Assembly (NCBI GenBank): GCA_018350325.1
Contig: JAEVLN010000013.1
Location: 744,001-808,000, forward strand
DNA: 64,000 nucleotides
Direction of reading: 5' to 3'
Source: Globodera rostochiensis
Lineage: Eukaryota; Nematoda; Chromadorea; Rhabditida; Heteroderidae
Shown here: piece by piece, positions 33,950 to 45,843 of the stretch
Position numbering within the stretch: position 1 is the first letter of the stretch
How the letters are laid out: every line of letters starts with the position of its first letter
The notes under the pieces: generated by a model
What the model was told of the DNA's origin: nothing
What the model saw: the letters and a program-made list of their open reading frames with translations, nothing else
Database searches by the model: none
Position numbers and translations under genes: made by a program

Positions 33950-34228
33950 TTAATAATTGTTCACATATAACAATAATTTATCGAGATCTGTCAGAGTTGG
34001 TGGAGGCTGGCCCGGACCCATTCTTTGGTGTTTACTTGTCCCCTTCCGTCCGGTCCCAGCCGGCCACCGTTCATTGTCCACATTTGAATAAGCGCCCATA
34101 ACCGGATCAACATCTTTATTGTTACTCGGAGCACACTTTTGTATATAAATTGTGAGTTCAGGTTGGTAATAAACATATTCATTTTTGGTCATTCGTTGAC
34201 TTGTGAACTTCTTTCTGACAGACTTCTT
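33950..34228 (-). CDS. Possible terminal exon, unknown protein (low confidence)
   Basis: An open frame of about 92 codons starts just after a strong acceptor (TTTTTGTTCAG) and ends at a TAA. It includes YVYYQPELTIYIQKC and GPGQPPPTLTDLDKLLLY, with less AT-biased codons than the surroundings. No upstream exon with a matching donor was found, and the next gene (34580) is on the other strand. It may be part of a gene with nested exons or a relic. Confidence 0.3.
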   Translation of the reverse strand, partial: KKSVRKKFTSQRMTKNEYVYYQPELTIYIQKCAPSNNKDVDPVMGAYSNVDNERWPAGTGRKGTSKHQRMGPGQPPPTLTDLDKLLLYVNNY

Positions 34229-34579
34229 CTGAACAAAAATGTAAGTTTTTTTTATTAATTGAGCTTTAAACGGGGCTAGGATCACCAAATTTTTAAAAGC
34301 AGCAATCAGAACGTGAAAAAAGCATGTTTTATTAAATTAAAATTATTAATGTAAGTAAACTTTGCTTTTTTCGTTATATTTCTGGTTGCAAACAATTGGT
34401 TGAGCAATTTCTCGTCACAAATAGCATTTTGTGGCAATCTGATTCCCACAGGTGAACAAAAAAGTCATATATTAAACGGGTACTGCTGTTGCTCTATCTA
34501 TAGATTCCCAGACCTATTCATACATCAAAAAAACATTTTGCATTTCCCAAGGCTTTGCCCAATCAGACCATTCAACCAA

Positions 34580-34993
34580 ATGCTGGCGTTGCTTGTTGTA
34601 CTGCTTGCACTTGTTGGCCTTTCGACAGCTTTCTTTGGAGGCGGTTTCGGGTTCGGGGGTGATTGCTGCTGTGGCGATTGTTGCTGCGATTGTTGTTGCG
34701 GTAAAAAAAGGGCATATAAAAATATAAAAATTGAGTTTGTTATTTTTTTTTATCTAAATATGCTATGAAAATTCGTTTAATTAGAAATATTTTTTCAAAT
34801 TTCTCATGACAAAGGCTGTTGTGCGCCGGCATTGCTGGCAATTCCATGTGGCTGCGGGGACAGTTTTGGCCTTTACGGAGGCTCAATATTTGGACGACGA
34901 CGACGGAAGCGGCAAGAAATTGAGGTGAAGCGGGAGGAATTGTACGCGGACAAAGGCCCACGGAGCGCGGACTTCCTCAACAACCACAAGTGA
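34580..34993 (+). CDS. Small Cys-rich secreted protein, 99 aa, 2 exons
   Basis: Exons 34580-34700 and 34815-34993 join in phase 1. The start MLALLVVLLALVGLSTA is a strong signal peptide. A Gly/Phe stretch (FFGGGFGFGG) leads to three CCC clusters (DCCCGDCCCDCCCG), then PCGCGDSF, a basic RRRRKR site of proprotein-convertase type and a charged tail ending FLNNHK. The layout recalls the N-terminus of the GRL protein at 43277-44204 (Gly/Cys-rich then GRRKR), but no ground-like domain is seen. Role unknown: cuticle-associated, precursor peptide and parasitism effector are all possible. AATAAA near 35030. Confidence 0.75.
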
Positions 34994-35940
34994 TGCAAAC
35001 AAACAAAAAAATTATAAGAAATTTTTGTAAATAAAAACTAGGTAATTTAACATTGAAAAATACTTTACCCTATTAAATTGCAAAAAAATTCCAATGTTCT
35101 ATTTCTTTTGGGGTTGAATGCGCATTGAGAATCCCTTACTTTTATTCTAGCCGATATAAAAAATTTAATTATTAAATTGAGAAAAAAATTATTTAAAATA
35201 ATAAATAGGGGGTAATATTTTCATATTTTTAGCGTAAATATGAATAAATTTTGTCAATATTTCTATAAGATGTGCCGACCAAATTTGGCTGACATTGTTG
35301 GCACGTAAATGGGCCAAGCAAAGCGCAGACGAAGCAGCATCAAAACAGCAAGCCAATGTCGCCAAAACTAGTGCAAAACCGATGCCAAATTCAAGCAAAA
35401 TTGTAAGAGATGGGCCACACACGCGACGAATGAAGCGATTGTTTAGCAGACGATGAATAAAAAATAATTAACATTTTTTTGAATGGATTGTGATATGGCG
35501 ATATGTCCATTTTAAAATTTTGCATGCAGCTGTTAAATTTAAAATTAATATGTTTTTTTGCCTGGGTAAAAACCGGGAATATATATTTTTTAAATTAAAT
35601 TTACAGTGGTGTGCAAAAGTAAATGTGCAAAATGCATTTTTTTTTTTTGTTAACGCGCTATAACAAACCCAAGAAGCAGTATTAGTGTCCAGGACTTTTT
35701 TGAGCATTTTTTAAGGGTTACAAAACCATCAAGAGCAATGCGTTCCAAATTCCCCTCATAACAATTATTTGCCCTCCATGTCCAAGTTGGTGGTCAATAA
35801 TTATTGGTGCAAAAGTAAAAGCAAAAATTAAGTTCCAGATTTATTTTATTCCAGAATGTCTTAGAAAATCTGAAAAAATTCATGCTAATGTAACTTTTGA
35901 TGCTGATCAAAAAAGCTAATTGGACCGAGATAATAAAGAC
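34994..35940. other. Intergenic with hydrophobic minus-strand ORF
   Basis: A minus-strand frame at 35189-35460 encodes a hydrophobic stretch (LTILLEFGIGFALVLATLAC) and ALCLAHLRANNVSQIW. It may be one exon of a membrane protein, but I found no consistent partners. Otherwise AT-rich. Confidence 0.3.
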
Positions 35941-36433
35941 TAGAGTGCGGCAAAATCAAATTTGCGGAGCCTGTTGCAGGATTGGAATTCAAAATTTTTT
36001 GCAGGATCGGATCCTGCGCAGGATTGCAGGATTGAGTCAAAATTTTTCAAAAATCAATTTTGGCCTAAAAAACAGGGTTGATCCCAGGACCCCTCGGGAG
36101 CGGGCAAGTCGAGTGCGGTGTTAGCCATGTCGGGGATCTGGGACGTCCAAATATTCGGGGGCAGGAGTGAAGAAAATTTTATCAAAAAATTTTTTTTCAT
36201 AAAATTTCAGCAATATCTTCGGTGGAAAAGCATAAAATGAATCAATTTTTAAATCCATTTATCGTCCTATAAACCTCAAGACTCTTGAGTCAAGAGTGAA
36301 GACCGATTTATAATTCGTAAAAAAATATTTGCGGATTTCTCCCAAAAACTTTTCAGCAAAAAATTTCATTGGTGACATTTTTGGTACTTTTCGACTGCAT
36401 TTATTTTTAAAGCTTTTTTAAGAATGGGAGAAG

Positions 36434-36459
36434 CCGGCGGTGCCGATAGGCGCCGCCGG
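36434..36459. repeat. GC-rich hairpin repeat, copy 5 (best)
   Basis: Arms CCGGCGGTGCC and GGCGCCGCCGG, loop GATA, eleven pairs with one wobble. Confidence 0.8.
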
Positions 36460-36751
36460 GGAAATTTTTTTTGAAGATTTAACAATGTTTTTTAAAAAAA
36501 CTTGCTTCAAAATTAACGAAAATGGGGCAATACTTTTTAAATTTTGAGAATTTTCAGTGAACATTTCCAAATTTTCGATAAATTGACTACGTATAACTTT
36601 TCTTTTTAACTATTACCCAATTTTGCTGGGCAAAAAAATTAAAATTTAACAAATGCTTAATCGTTATAAAATTAATTTAAAAAATCAAAATATTATTAGA
36701 AATTGTCTCTCCGCCATAGATGTTCACTAAAAGTTTTGAAAAATAATTTAC

Positions 36752-36820
36752 ATGTCCGGGGGTTTGAACCCCGACCAAAATATTTACCACCCATGACACT
36801 AACCACTACACCACAAGATT
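36752..36820 (-). pseudogene. tRNA-like sequence, third type
   Basis: On the minus strand, A-box-like TGGTGTAGTGGTTAG and a well-formed T arm (CGGGG, loop TTCAAAC, CCCCG). Acceptor and anticodon arms do not pair convincingly, so dead tRNA or SINE head. Confidence 0.45.
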
Positions 36821-37051
36821 ATTGGATGGAAAATGGCACTATCCTTTACTAAATTTAATACTTGCAGGATCCGCAGTCAAATTTGCGGATCCTGGCAGGA
36901 TTGGAATTCAAATTGTTTGCAGGATCGGATCCTGCGGGATTAATCCTGCAAATCCTGCAATCCTGCTAATCCTGCAAAAGCCCAAAAAGTGCAGGATGCG
37001 GACCGGATCCTGCAAAATCCTGCGCAGGATCCGGTCCTGCGCCGCACTCTA

Positions 37052-37549
37052 ATAAAGACCCGGACGAAGAACTACTTAATTACATTTCGCCAAGGGTTAT
37101 TTCTGGGAGCGGCGGTAAAAAACTAACATTTTTGTTCCTGGCCAGTGATGGATTCGGTTTAAATAAAAAATCTTCAAATTGTTTTGCTTTCCCGCAATTC
37201 TTATTCTACCCATCTCTACTTTGCAGCAAGTTATGAGTACAGGACTGAAGTGCCTTTTTCAGTGGAGACTCAGCTGTCCATTAAAAATAAGCCAAGGTCA
37301 GGGCTTAAACATGCTGGAAACAAATGTGAAGTAATATTTGCTACACTTTTATGCAAAAAAGAATAACACAAATAGCAACAATTTTGCGCTAAAACAGTCT
37401 CCTCATTCGTTGCAGAACGTGGGTCGGTCACTCACTGCTGCTCACTCCCCCGACTTTTCTTGAAAAGCAAAATAAAATTCTTTTTTTTTTTAAATGCATT
37501 TTTATTATATTAGAAAACCAATTCCACAAGAAAATAATTGGCGCAAACT
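37052..37549. other. Spacer
   Basis: AT-rich; ORF at 37184-37366 lacks support. Confidence 0.35.
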
Positions 37550-38439
37550 TCAAAACAAATAGGAAAAAGGAGTCTTCGGTTTCGTTGCGCTGGAACGGTG
37601 ATGATGGCGTTTCCGCACAAATAATTGTCTGCGTTCGTCGGACGTCGTCGGTGATTGAGAAGGTTCTTCTGGTTGTTTAAATTCAACAAATGGCTTCATT
37701 GGTGGTGGTTCATATCCAGTAGATGGTTTGAACAAATCTACACAAAAAATGAATTCTCTTAATTTATTTGAGGGGATCTAACTAAGTCATTTATTTGAGG
37801 GGATCTAACTAAGTCATTTATTTGAGGGGATCTAACTAAGTCGTTGAGAATGCAGAATGATCTACAAGTAGTACTAATTTTTTAGTTATTATTAATTTCT
37901 ACAAAGTTATGTATTTAAATTAATACTAAATTTTCGTTTCTTTTCCGATGCTCAGAACCAAAAATGGCGGGGGAAAACTTGACTTAAAAATTGATGTTTT
38001 ACGTTGATTAGTTGCGGACGTCAAATTGTTGTTAAATGATGCGCCAGAAGCAGCCGGCTGTGCTCCATTAGCCAAGCCAATGCCACCACCCTATAAAATC
38101 TTTCATAAAATTTAATTTTCAAAAAAGAAAATTTTAAACGACAAACCAATGCAAGTACTCCTACGACGGCAGTTTTTAAAACGTTGGCTTTTGACGGGCC
38201 TACTTCTTGACTCTTTTTTTCGCCTGGAATTTAAATAAATAAAATTATTTAATGGAATTTCCAATGGAGTCCAAAACTATGCACAATTGTGCATATTACC
38301 CAAATTCTTCTAGTTTAAGGCATTTAAAAGAGAATAATATTTAATAAAAATATATATTACCATTTTTCATTGTTTTCTCATTGCCACAAAAAGCACATGG
38401 AATTATCAAAGTAAAAAAGAAAAACACAAAAATTTGCAT
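37550..38439 (-). CDS. Small secreted protein, 143 aa, 4 exons
   Basis: Exons 38361-38439, 38147-38223, 38003-38090 and 37550-37737 join in phase into 144 codons. The start MQIFVFFFFTLIIPCAFC is a signal peptide. The body has a short hydrophobic Gly/Ala stretch (LKTAVVGVLALGGGIGLANG) and a Pro-rich C-terminus with VRKRHHHR and the end TPFSYLF. No known domain. The hydrophobic stretch could be a membrane segment, so membrane attachment is an alternative to secretion. Intron 3 contains a 27-bp triplet repeat. Candidate secretory or parasitism protein by architecture only. Confidence 0.7.
37763..37843 (-). repeat. 27-bp unit x3 in intron
   Basis: Three near-perfect copies of a unit beginning TTTATTTGAGGGGATCTAAC, inside intron 3 of the 143-aa gene. 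Confidence 0.95.
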
Positions 38440-38837
38440 TTTTAATATTTTAATAAAAAGATTTTTATTTTGAATGGCTCAATGAATTATTCAAGCTCTA
38501 TTTATACAAATAAAATTTTGCCAAACGCAAGAAATTTGGCTGACGCGCGCGCATATGCAATCATTTTATTTTACGATTATTGATGAACTTATCGTTCAGC
38601 TTTATAATTCTCACTATAAATGGATAAATTGTGAATAAAATAAATTGACAAAATCAAAAATTGGCGGAAGCGCACATGCATTCTATGCATTCTTGACAAT
38701 CATTTGATTGATTATTTTACGATTATTGATCAATTTATCGTTAAGCTTAATATCTTTTACACATAAATGGGGAAATGTAAATAAAATAAAAGTTTGAATA
38801 TTATATCCGTCGGGTTTTTACGGGTCCCGTATCCGGC
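38440..38837. other. Upstream spacer
   Basis: Contains two diverged direct repeats around ATTTTACGATTATTGAT (about 38568 and 38714). Presumably includes the promoter of the minus-strand gene. Confidence 0.4.
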
Positions 38838-39344
38838 GTTCGAACGGTGGCCGGAAAATACGACACCAGAAAATGCGAGACCGGAATATGCGACACTGGA
38901 TAATGCGACACTAAGAAAATGTTTTTAAATAGATCCGAGTGTCAAATTCTAAGTCTACTACGAAATAAAAGGTCGCGTAGCGGCTCGCTAACAGCGAGCC
39001 GATGACGGAGCAAGTAGAGGGGCAAGACGGAGGGCGGGTCCCTGTTTTATGCCTAAGTCTAAGCCTAGGGTGACTTAGGCCTAAGCCTAACGAACCCCTA
39101 AGTCTCTAACTTTTCCCCAGTTATTCTATCCGGTTTTGGTGTTACCTAAAAGGTTTTCCTTAATTTTCAAAAATTTCAATAGATTCAAAATTTTCTTTTA
39201 AATTAGTGTCGCATATTCCAGTGTCGTATTTTCTTAATGTCGCATTTTCCGGTGTCGCATTTTCCGCTTGGTGTTGCATTTTTTGGCGTCGCATTTTCCG
39301 GTGTCGCATTTTCTAGTGTCGCATTTTTCGTGCGCCGTTCGAAC
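38838..39344. mobile_element. Inverted-repeat element with GTGTCGCATTTTC steps
   Basis: Left end GTTCGAACGGTGGCC and right end (inverted) GTTCGAACGGCGCACG. Both arms carry multiple GTGTCGCATTTTCCGG-like steps in opposite orientation. The middle has a short CTAAGCCTA-rich stretch. No coding region. Confidence 0.6.
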
Positions 39345-41694
39345 TCGGTAAAAGGTGGTAAATCGGATTTTCGCCTCAAAGAGCCTTAGAAACATGTTTG
39401 CATGACCTTAAAAATTCACATTGATCAAAAAACGCCAAATTTTAAGAAATTTCACCAAAAAATTGCAATAGATTCAGAAATTAAATGTGCCCGCCCGATG
39501 CCCACCCGACGCAGGCGCCCGTCCGAACACCAATTTAACTAGGGTAAGGCAAAAGCAGTTAACCGGAACCAAAATTAAGCCGAAACGGTGTCCGGCAGGG
39601 ATGTAGCGGATGCTTTAAAAAAAGTCCAAAGTTTCCAAAACAATGTCCGAAAATCGGAATCCGGAAGTTCGAAAAATTTTGAAATCAAACAAAAAAATTG
39701 TTTTTTTTGTACATTTAATCGAGCGCGCTAAATTTTTGCTTGTTCCATCGTTTTCAGCACCTAAGACCTATAAAAGCCTTTGGGTGATTAATGCCTGAAA
39801 AAAAAATCATAGATTTTCATTATCTTCAGATCTTAAAAATATTGTCAGGTCGTGATCAGCACCCTTGAAAACCCCATATACGATGTTTCCAGCAGAAGGA
39901 AAGTACCGTTTTAGTGCCTGAAAATCCGCTTTACAGCTTTTAATACAAAATATTATTTTTTGTACATTTTTAGGTCTCTAAAATCTTACGGAATATTTTA
40001 CATTAAAGCTCTTATTAAAACAATATGCTATTTTTGACAAAAATGAAACTCCAATTTTGAAACCATTTTAATGCAAAGTAAAATTCCAAAAAAAAAAATT
40101 GATAAAATTTTAAGCCCATTGTTTAGTTTCACCTCCATTTTCTCCCCATTTTTTGTTTGTTGAATAATGTTTGCTCCACAGCAAATAATTCGAAGCACAC
40201 CAATCAAAACCCAATTCAAATTTCCATTTTTTCTTTTGTAAATAAAAAAAGGAAGAACCTTTGAAAATTGTATCAAATTTCTCGAATTATTTAATGAAAC
40301 GGACATTCTGAATTTTTAGATTTTATTTCAGCAAAAAGCGATGGGAATTGTGGTCTTTAATTTTAAGAAATTCCTTAAATTGATTTATTAATTAAAAAAC
40401 TATTATGAAGTTTAACCAATCGAGAAAATGTTTCATAAATTTTTTAATATTTAAATTTTGGTGCAAAAATCTTTCTACAATTTTCGGCGAAAAATTCCTG
40501 CTTTCAAGTGCATAGGATTTTTATCAACTCTCATTTTCATCGGAAAAAAATATATTAGGTGGATTTAAATATTGAACAATTTATAAAAATAAAAATATAT
40601 TTTAAACAAAAAAGCTTTGATTGAATAACCATCCGCCTTTCGTAAAGCAATCAATTATATAAAAAAAAATCGCCTTAACCTCCCACACAAATGACAACAA
40701 TGTCCGCAAAAAAGTTTCATTGCTAATAAATTTGTTTTTCTTTGGGCAGAAAAAACTTTTGCTATTTTTTAGATTACCTAAATATTTATTATTTATTGTT
40801 CAGTCTAAAATTTGGATACAATTACATTTGATAAATTAATAATATTTTTCAGAAAGTGAATTCTTAATATTTTCAATAAAACATACGAATATATTGAAAA
40901 AATCTAATTAAAAAGATCGACAGCCTTCTTTTCAGACATAAAAATTTTTTTTTAAAATTTATAATAATCAAAAATCGTATTGAAAAATTTAAGCTTAAAA
41001 AGCAATTTAAAGTCTACAGTTTTTTTTTAGAAAGAAAGTAATCTTTTTAATAATCTCAAGCAACAAAACACAGATTGTTTTATTTACAAGCATTTTATAT
41101 TATTGCCTTAAAATTTTGATTAACAAAAAGGCGAGCTTAAAAATTAATCAAAAAATACGCGATTTCATAATAATTTTATAACCTTGAGAATTTTATTGCC
41201 CTTTTTGCTTTGAGAATTTTGTGTTCTTGCGCGTATAAAAAAGGCCATCGCCCCCTTTTTGAATTGCGCAATTTCTCCTCTCCGACATTTTTTTCCGATG
41301 GGCCCCAATCATTCACAACAATTGGGCGGTTTGAGAGTGTTTTCTATCAGTCAATTCTTAATTTTATTATTTTACATCGACTGAATGGGGCAGAAGAGTT
41401 TCTTTTTTCTTTCTTTCGATAGAATTAAAATAAAACATTTTTATATATATTTTCATTAACGAAAGTACAAATTTTTTTGTATTCACATTACGAAAATTAG
41501 TTCATCTGTTTATAAGTTATCCTTGGTCTCATAAAATAATATAAACAAATAGGTAAAAGTTTTAGTTTTTTTCATTGCCAAAAAAAGGTCTCTTTTTTAG
41601 CAATTTTTTATTTTAAAATTATTATCATTTTTTATTTAACTATTTGGTTCCATTTAATTATTTTGATATTAAGCCTATTTTTCAATTAATTGCA
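39345..41694. other. Intergenic, 2.3 kb
   Basis: AT-rich. A CAGGGATGTAGCGGATG element-like end occurs at 39597. ORFs 40028-40306 and 41210-41422 show no domain and no splice support. Confidence 0.4.
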
Positions 41695-43115
41695 ATGGGG
41701 CTTTGCTTATCCAATTTCAAACGCTCCCGAAACAGAGGGCGGCAATGCAACGGCAAGGCACCTAATGGACCGGTTTGAACATTTTTGGCATAGGGTGACA
41801 ATAAGATGAAGAATGGAAAGCATAAACATTTTTGAGCCTTTTAAAATTGTCTAAAATGTTTTGTTTTTAAAAATAAAATTAAAAAATTACAAAATACTTA
41901 TATTGTTTAAGATTGCAAAACTATTTAAAATATTTTGTTTTTAAAAAAATAAAATTTGAAAATTTATTATTCAACAAAGGCTGGAAATGCGAACGAAATC
42001 CAGGAAGGCGATCTGCAGGAAATTTTTCGAGAATTCGACCTGAACGGCGACGGGTTCATCCAACGGGACGAGCTTCGGCAAGTGATGCTCAAAATGGGGC
42101 AGTCACCGACGGAAGAGGAGCTTGGTGCCATGTTCGAAGCGGCGGACACCAACAAAGATGGTCAAATCTCATTTCAAGGTCCAAAATTTTAATTTTTACA
42201 AAAGAATTTAGTTTTTAAAAATATTTTAAGGCATGAATATTTTTTTCAAATAATATTTCCATGGTCACATTATTTTACTACTTGGCAATGGGCCAACAAA
42301 AAGACTTATTTAAAATCATAAAACATAAATTTTGTTTTTATTGAGTAAATAGGTATTTAATGTTTTAATTTAAAAATTTAGCAATTTTAACAAACTAAAA
42401 TTGGTAAAAAAATTTGTTTACAGAATTTCTATGTATTGCAAGAGCAAATCCTCTTTCGCTGTCATTGAAAGCTGTATTTGAAGAGCTTGATGTTGATGGC
42501 GATGGGCACATAACGAGGTCTCTTTAATTTTATTTAATTTATTTATAATCAGAAAAAATTTTTATATCGAATTCTATTTAATTAAAATCTAATATTTTGA
42601 TTTAGTGAATAATACAAAAATAAATTCAAAATTAAAGATGTTAACAAATGTCAAAATTTCAAAAAAAAATATGAAAAAAATCAGATCCGAGCTGAGAACG
42701 GCATTCCAACAGATGGGCCATACACTCAATGATGCCGATATCAAAGCAATTTACAAGCGTGTGGATAAAAATCAGGATGGCAAAATCAATTTCAAGGGTA
42801 TGTGAAAAAAAAATAAATTTTCAGTTTTAAATCATTTTAATATTAATGAATACAAAATTAACATTAAGTCTCAAAAAATGCCAAAAACCAATCATAATAT
42901 ATTTTTATATATTTGTTTAAATTATTCTTTTTGGACCTCGAAACTCTATTTTAAAAACGGAAAATTCCTGCTGACCATTTTCTCGCGTCAAAGAGTTTTC
43001 ATATATTTTATTCAAAATCCCGACTAAAATAAGTTTTTTTGTTATTTCAGAATTTTGCGAGATGATGACACGCGGAAGCAGTAACAGCAGTAGCAACAGC
43101 AATGCTGGTGGATGA
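41695..43115 (+). CDS. Calmodulin-like four-EF-hand protein, 182 aa
   Basis: Exons 41695-41772, 41980-42178, 42424-42517, 42685-42797 and 43051-43115 join into 183 codons. The N-terminus MGLCLS has Gly2 and Cys4, a typical N-myristoylation plus palmitoylation site, suggesting membrane anchoring. Four canonical calcium loops follow: DLNGDGFIQRDE, DTNKDGQISFQE, DVDGDGHITRSE and DKNQDGKINFKE. The tail is Ser/Asn-rich (RGSSNSSSNSN). It is longer than calmodulin (149 aa) because of the basic, acylated N-terminal extension and tail. Likely a calcium sensor at membranes. It converges with the GRL gene, 161 bases apart. Confidence 0.9.
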
Positions 43116-43276
43116 TCCCGTCATCCGAGGAATAGAAAATGAATTTAAATCCCATTTAATAAAAACAAAATAAAATAAACAGGCGTTTTTTTTTTGTAAA
43201 AAAATCAGTTAAATAAATGTTTATTTCAAAAAATGATTAATATTTTGACTCTTTGTCCAACGTTTTCGTCACATTG

Positions 43277-44204
43277 TCAGCCACTCATTGCAACAGCTTG
43301 GCACCACAAACGGCTTTCCATCACATTACAGTAACCATCTCCAGCAGAACTAAAAATGGTAAATAATACGATGCCACTTAAAGCAAATTAGAAAAAAGTA
43401 ATTTTATTCAAATATTTTCAAAAAAGTTTTTAAGAAAATTAAAATAAGAAATAAAAACAAATGACCTCATATGCATTAGCAACGGCATTTGCCCTCCAGC
43501 GACATCACTTTCGCTCTGCTTTTCCCCGACATGCTTTTCGTCTAGTGTTGAACAAATCACCAAAAATTTGTTGCCCGGAAAGTGGCTACTCAATGCCGTT
43601 TGAATGGCCATTGTGGGGACATTGGCATTTTCCGTCGCGGCGCCGGACGATAAAATGCTCTAAATTTTATTTTATTTTTTAGAATAATAATTAATTAGAA
43701 ATTTTTATTTTTTAGTCAAAAAATATTATTTTGTATAGATGGACTTGTTTAATGATTTCACGCCATTCAGTTTGAGGACAGGGCACGCTCCGATCCTTGT
43801 ATAGTGGTTGAACAGCCTTTAAATAACAAAAATTAAATCACTAAAAACCCTTTTTTCAGTTTTCAAAAAATAGCCTTCTAATGTTTTCTAGAAAACAACA
43901 TTTACCTCCCTCTTAACCCATAGTTAAAGTGAAGATTTTTCTAAAATTTTTGGTATTCCGTAAAAAGAGGCCTTGTAAACAAGAAATTTTTAATTTTTTC
44001 AAAAAAAAACACTTCTCGTTTTCGACGTCCACAACAGCCTCCGCCACCTCCGCCATAACCTCCGCCGCCCCCACCGCAACCTCCGCCACAACACACCACA
44101 GTTGGTTGCGGCATGGGAAAGCCACACTCAAGAGTGGGTTTCACGTTCAGCAACATGAGCAATGTGGACAGCAGCAGTTGGCAGGACAGCAAACAAAAAT
44201 GCAT
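43277..44204 (-). CDS. Ground-like (GRL) secreted protein, 176 aa
   Basis: Exons 44013-44204, 43745-43816, 43466-43659 and 43277-43349 join into 177 codons. Signal peptide MHFCLLSCQLLLSTLLMLL, then a Gly/Cys-rich region ending CCGRRKRE, a likely proprotein cleavage site. The rest fits the ground-like domain: CPQTEWREIIKQ, PTMAIQTALSSHF, KFLVICSTLDEKHV and a terminal YC-x(9)-C segment. GRL proteins are nematode hedgehog-related extracellular proteins, often linked to cuticle and glia. The donor of exon 3 (GAG before GTCATT) is weak; without splicing the frame runs on to 43408. Confidence 0.78.
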
Positions 44205-45843
44205 TTTTATAAATTTTAGAAAAATTTATGTTGCCTCTGTTGGTCTTATCAAAAACTGATTAATATGTTAACGGCGCCGAGTTAGTTATTTAATGTTTAA
44301 AAAATTCACTTTTTTTTTTTTTAATTTGGAGCATTGTCAAAAAGTCCAGACACCAAAAAAAGCTGAGATGAGAAGCAAATTATAAAAATATAAATGTTTA
44401 TATTTCCAAAATTCTAAAGATGATCAAATTCAAATCATTGAATTTGATCAGATCAGGTTTCAACAAATCTGCAAAACGATTACATTGCTACGGATTGAAA
44501 AACAGCGAACAGACAGTGCACTACCAAAAAATGCATATTTTAAGACTTGAAAAATTGCAGCAACTAACGAAAAGCTCACTTCAAAATGTCGCCGTAAAAA
44601 GGTTGGGTGGGGTCAATTCAAATCAAAAAAAGCATCCAAAATTATAACCGGTTTTCGCCAAAAGGATGAGTTTTGAGTTGAAAAAAAGAAGTGTTTGCAT
44701 TTAATTGCGGTTCACAAATAATTGGGTAAAAAGTTTTGTTGCTAATGTGAAATATAAAAGTTTGGTGAAAAAGTAAAAAAGGTTAATTTATGAGAAAAAA
44801 TATTTCAAAATATTTTCGGTACCATTAAAAGGTAAATTTTTTTATATTTAAACTGATTAACAAATAAACGAAATTATTTTTAAGAACATAAAATTTAGAA
44901 ACAGAAGTCAAGTCCATTTTATTATGATAGTTTTTTGATTGTACCTCAAAATAAAAACATTTTAAAATAGAATAATCCATCCGTTTATGTACATAACTGT
45001 TCTTTATTTTTTATTTCTTAGTCATTTTTTGTATTTTTATTGATTGTTTTTAATTTGTTTTAATTATCCGCAAGTTAAGAATTGGGGTCCCGACGAATAA
45101 AAAAATTTTAAATTCAAGCTCAGATTTTGCGAATGTCGAACCCGGACACATTTCGCACATTTTTCGAAACTTCAAATACAACCTTTTTTTGGTTTGACCA
45201 ATTTTTTCATATTGCAAATTTATATCCCGTTAACAAATTTTTGAAAATTTTAAGCTTTTTGGGTTTATGCATAAACTATTTTCATGTGTCTAAAAATTAG
45301 AAAAATGTTCGAATTCGGGTTCCAGGTTCGGAATTCACAAAATCCGGGCCCGGATTCGTGTTCTACGCATTTACTTTAGAGGATTTTCCAATTATTCGCA
45401 CATAAAATGCCTGTTGGTTAACACAAATTAATGGATTTCTTTGTTTGCAATAATATGCCAACAAAATGCATGCAAATCACGTCAGTAAAAATTATGCCAC
45501 ATTTTGATGGACATCATCAACCAGCAGCTAATAAATAAATGCTAAATTATAGTCATTTTATGAATTCTTAAAAATTTAATTACTTCCATCCATAAAAATG
45601 TGAAATTCACAAATATTTTCTGAAGAAAAATGCTAAAATTCCCTTATGATCATTTTTTGGTTAAAAATTAAAATTTGAAATATTTTCCTTATTAAAAAAA
45701 TATGACAGACTTTCTCCCATCCACCTGCGCATTTAACTATCGTTTCCGTTAATTTACAATAAACGGAAATTCTGGTCTACCTAATTAACAAATAAATTAC
45801 AAAATTAATTATTTTTTTTCCGATAAAAGATATTTCCGCGAAA
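44205..45843. other. Intergenic, 1.6 kb
   Basis: AT-rich. 45080-45360 holds GGGTCCCGACG, GAACCCGGAC and CGGGCCCGGATTCG motifs like those in other element remnants. No gene supported. Confidence 0.4.

Larger units (their letters stand above)
35941..37051. mobile_element. Non-autonomous hAT-like element, 1111 bp
   Basis: Terminal repeats TAGAGTGCGGC at both ends, flanked by a perfect 8-bp duplication ATAAAGAC (35933-35940 and 37052-37059). Both subterminal regions are packed with GCAGGATC / GGATCCTGC motifs in both orientations, a likely transposase-binding array. The interior holds a hairpin repeat (36434-36459) and a minus-strand tRNA-like sequence. No transposase coding sequence. Confidence 0.9.

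Noticed and set aside
39045..39105. TTAGGC-like steps as interstitial telomere repeat
   Set aside because: Only a few imperfect TTAGGC/GCCTAA units, arranged as a palindrome inside an inverted-repeat element; not a telomeric array.
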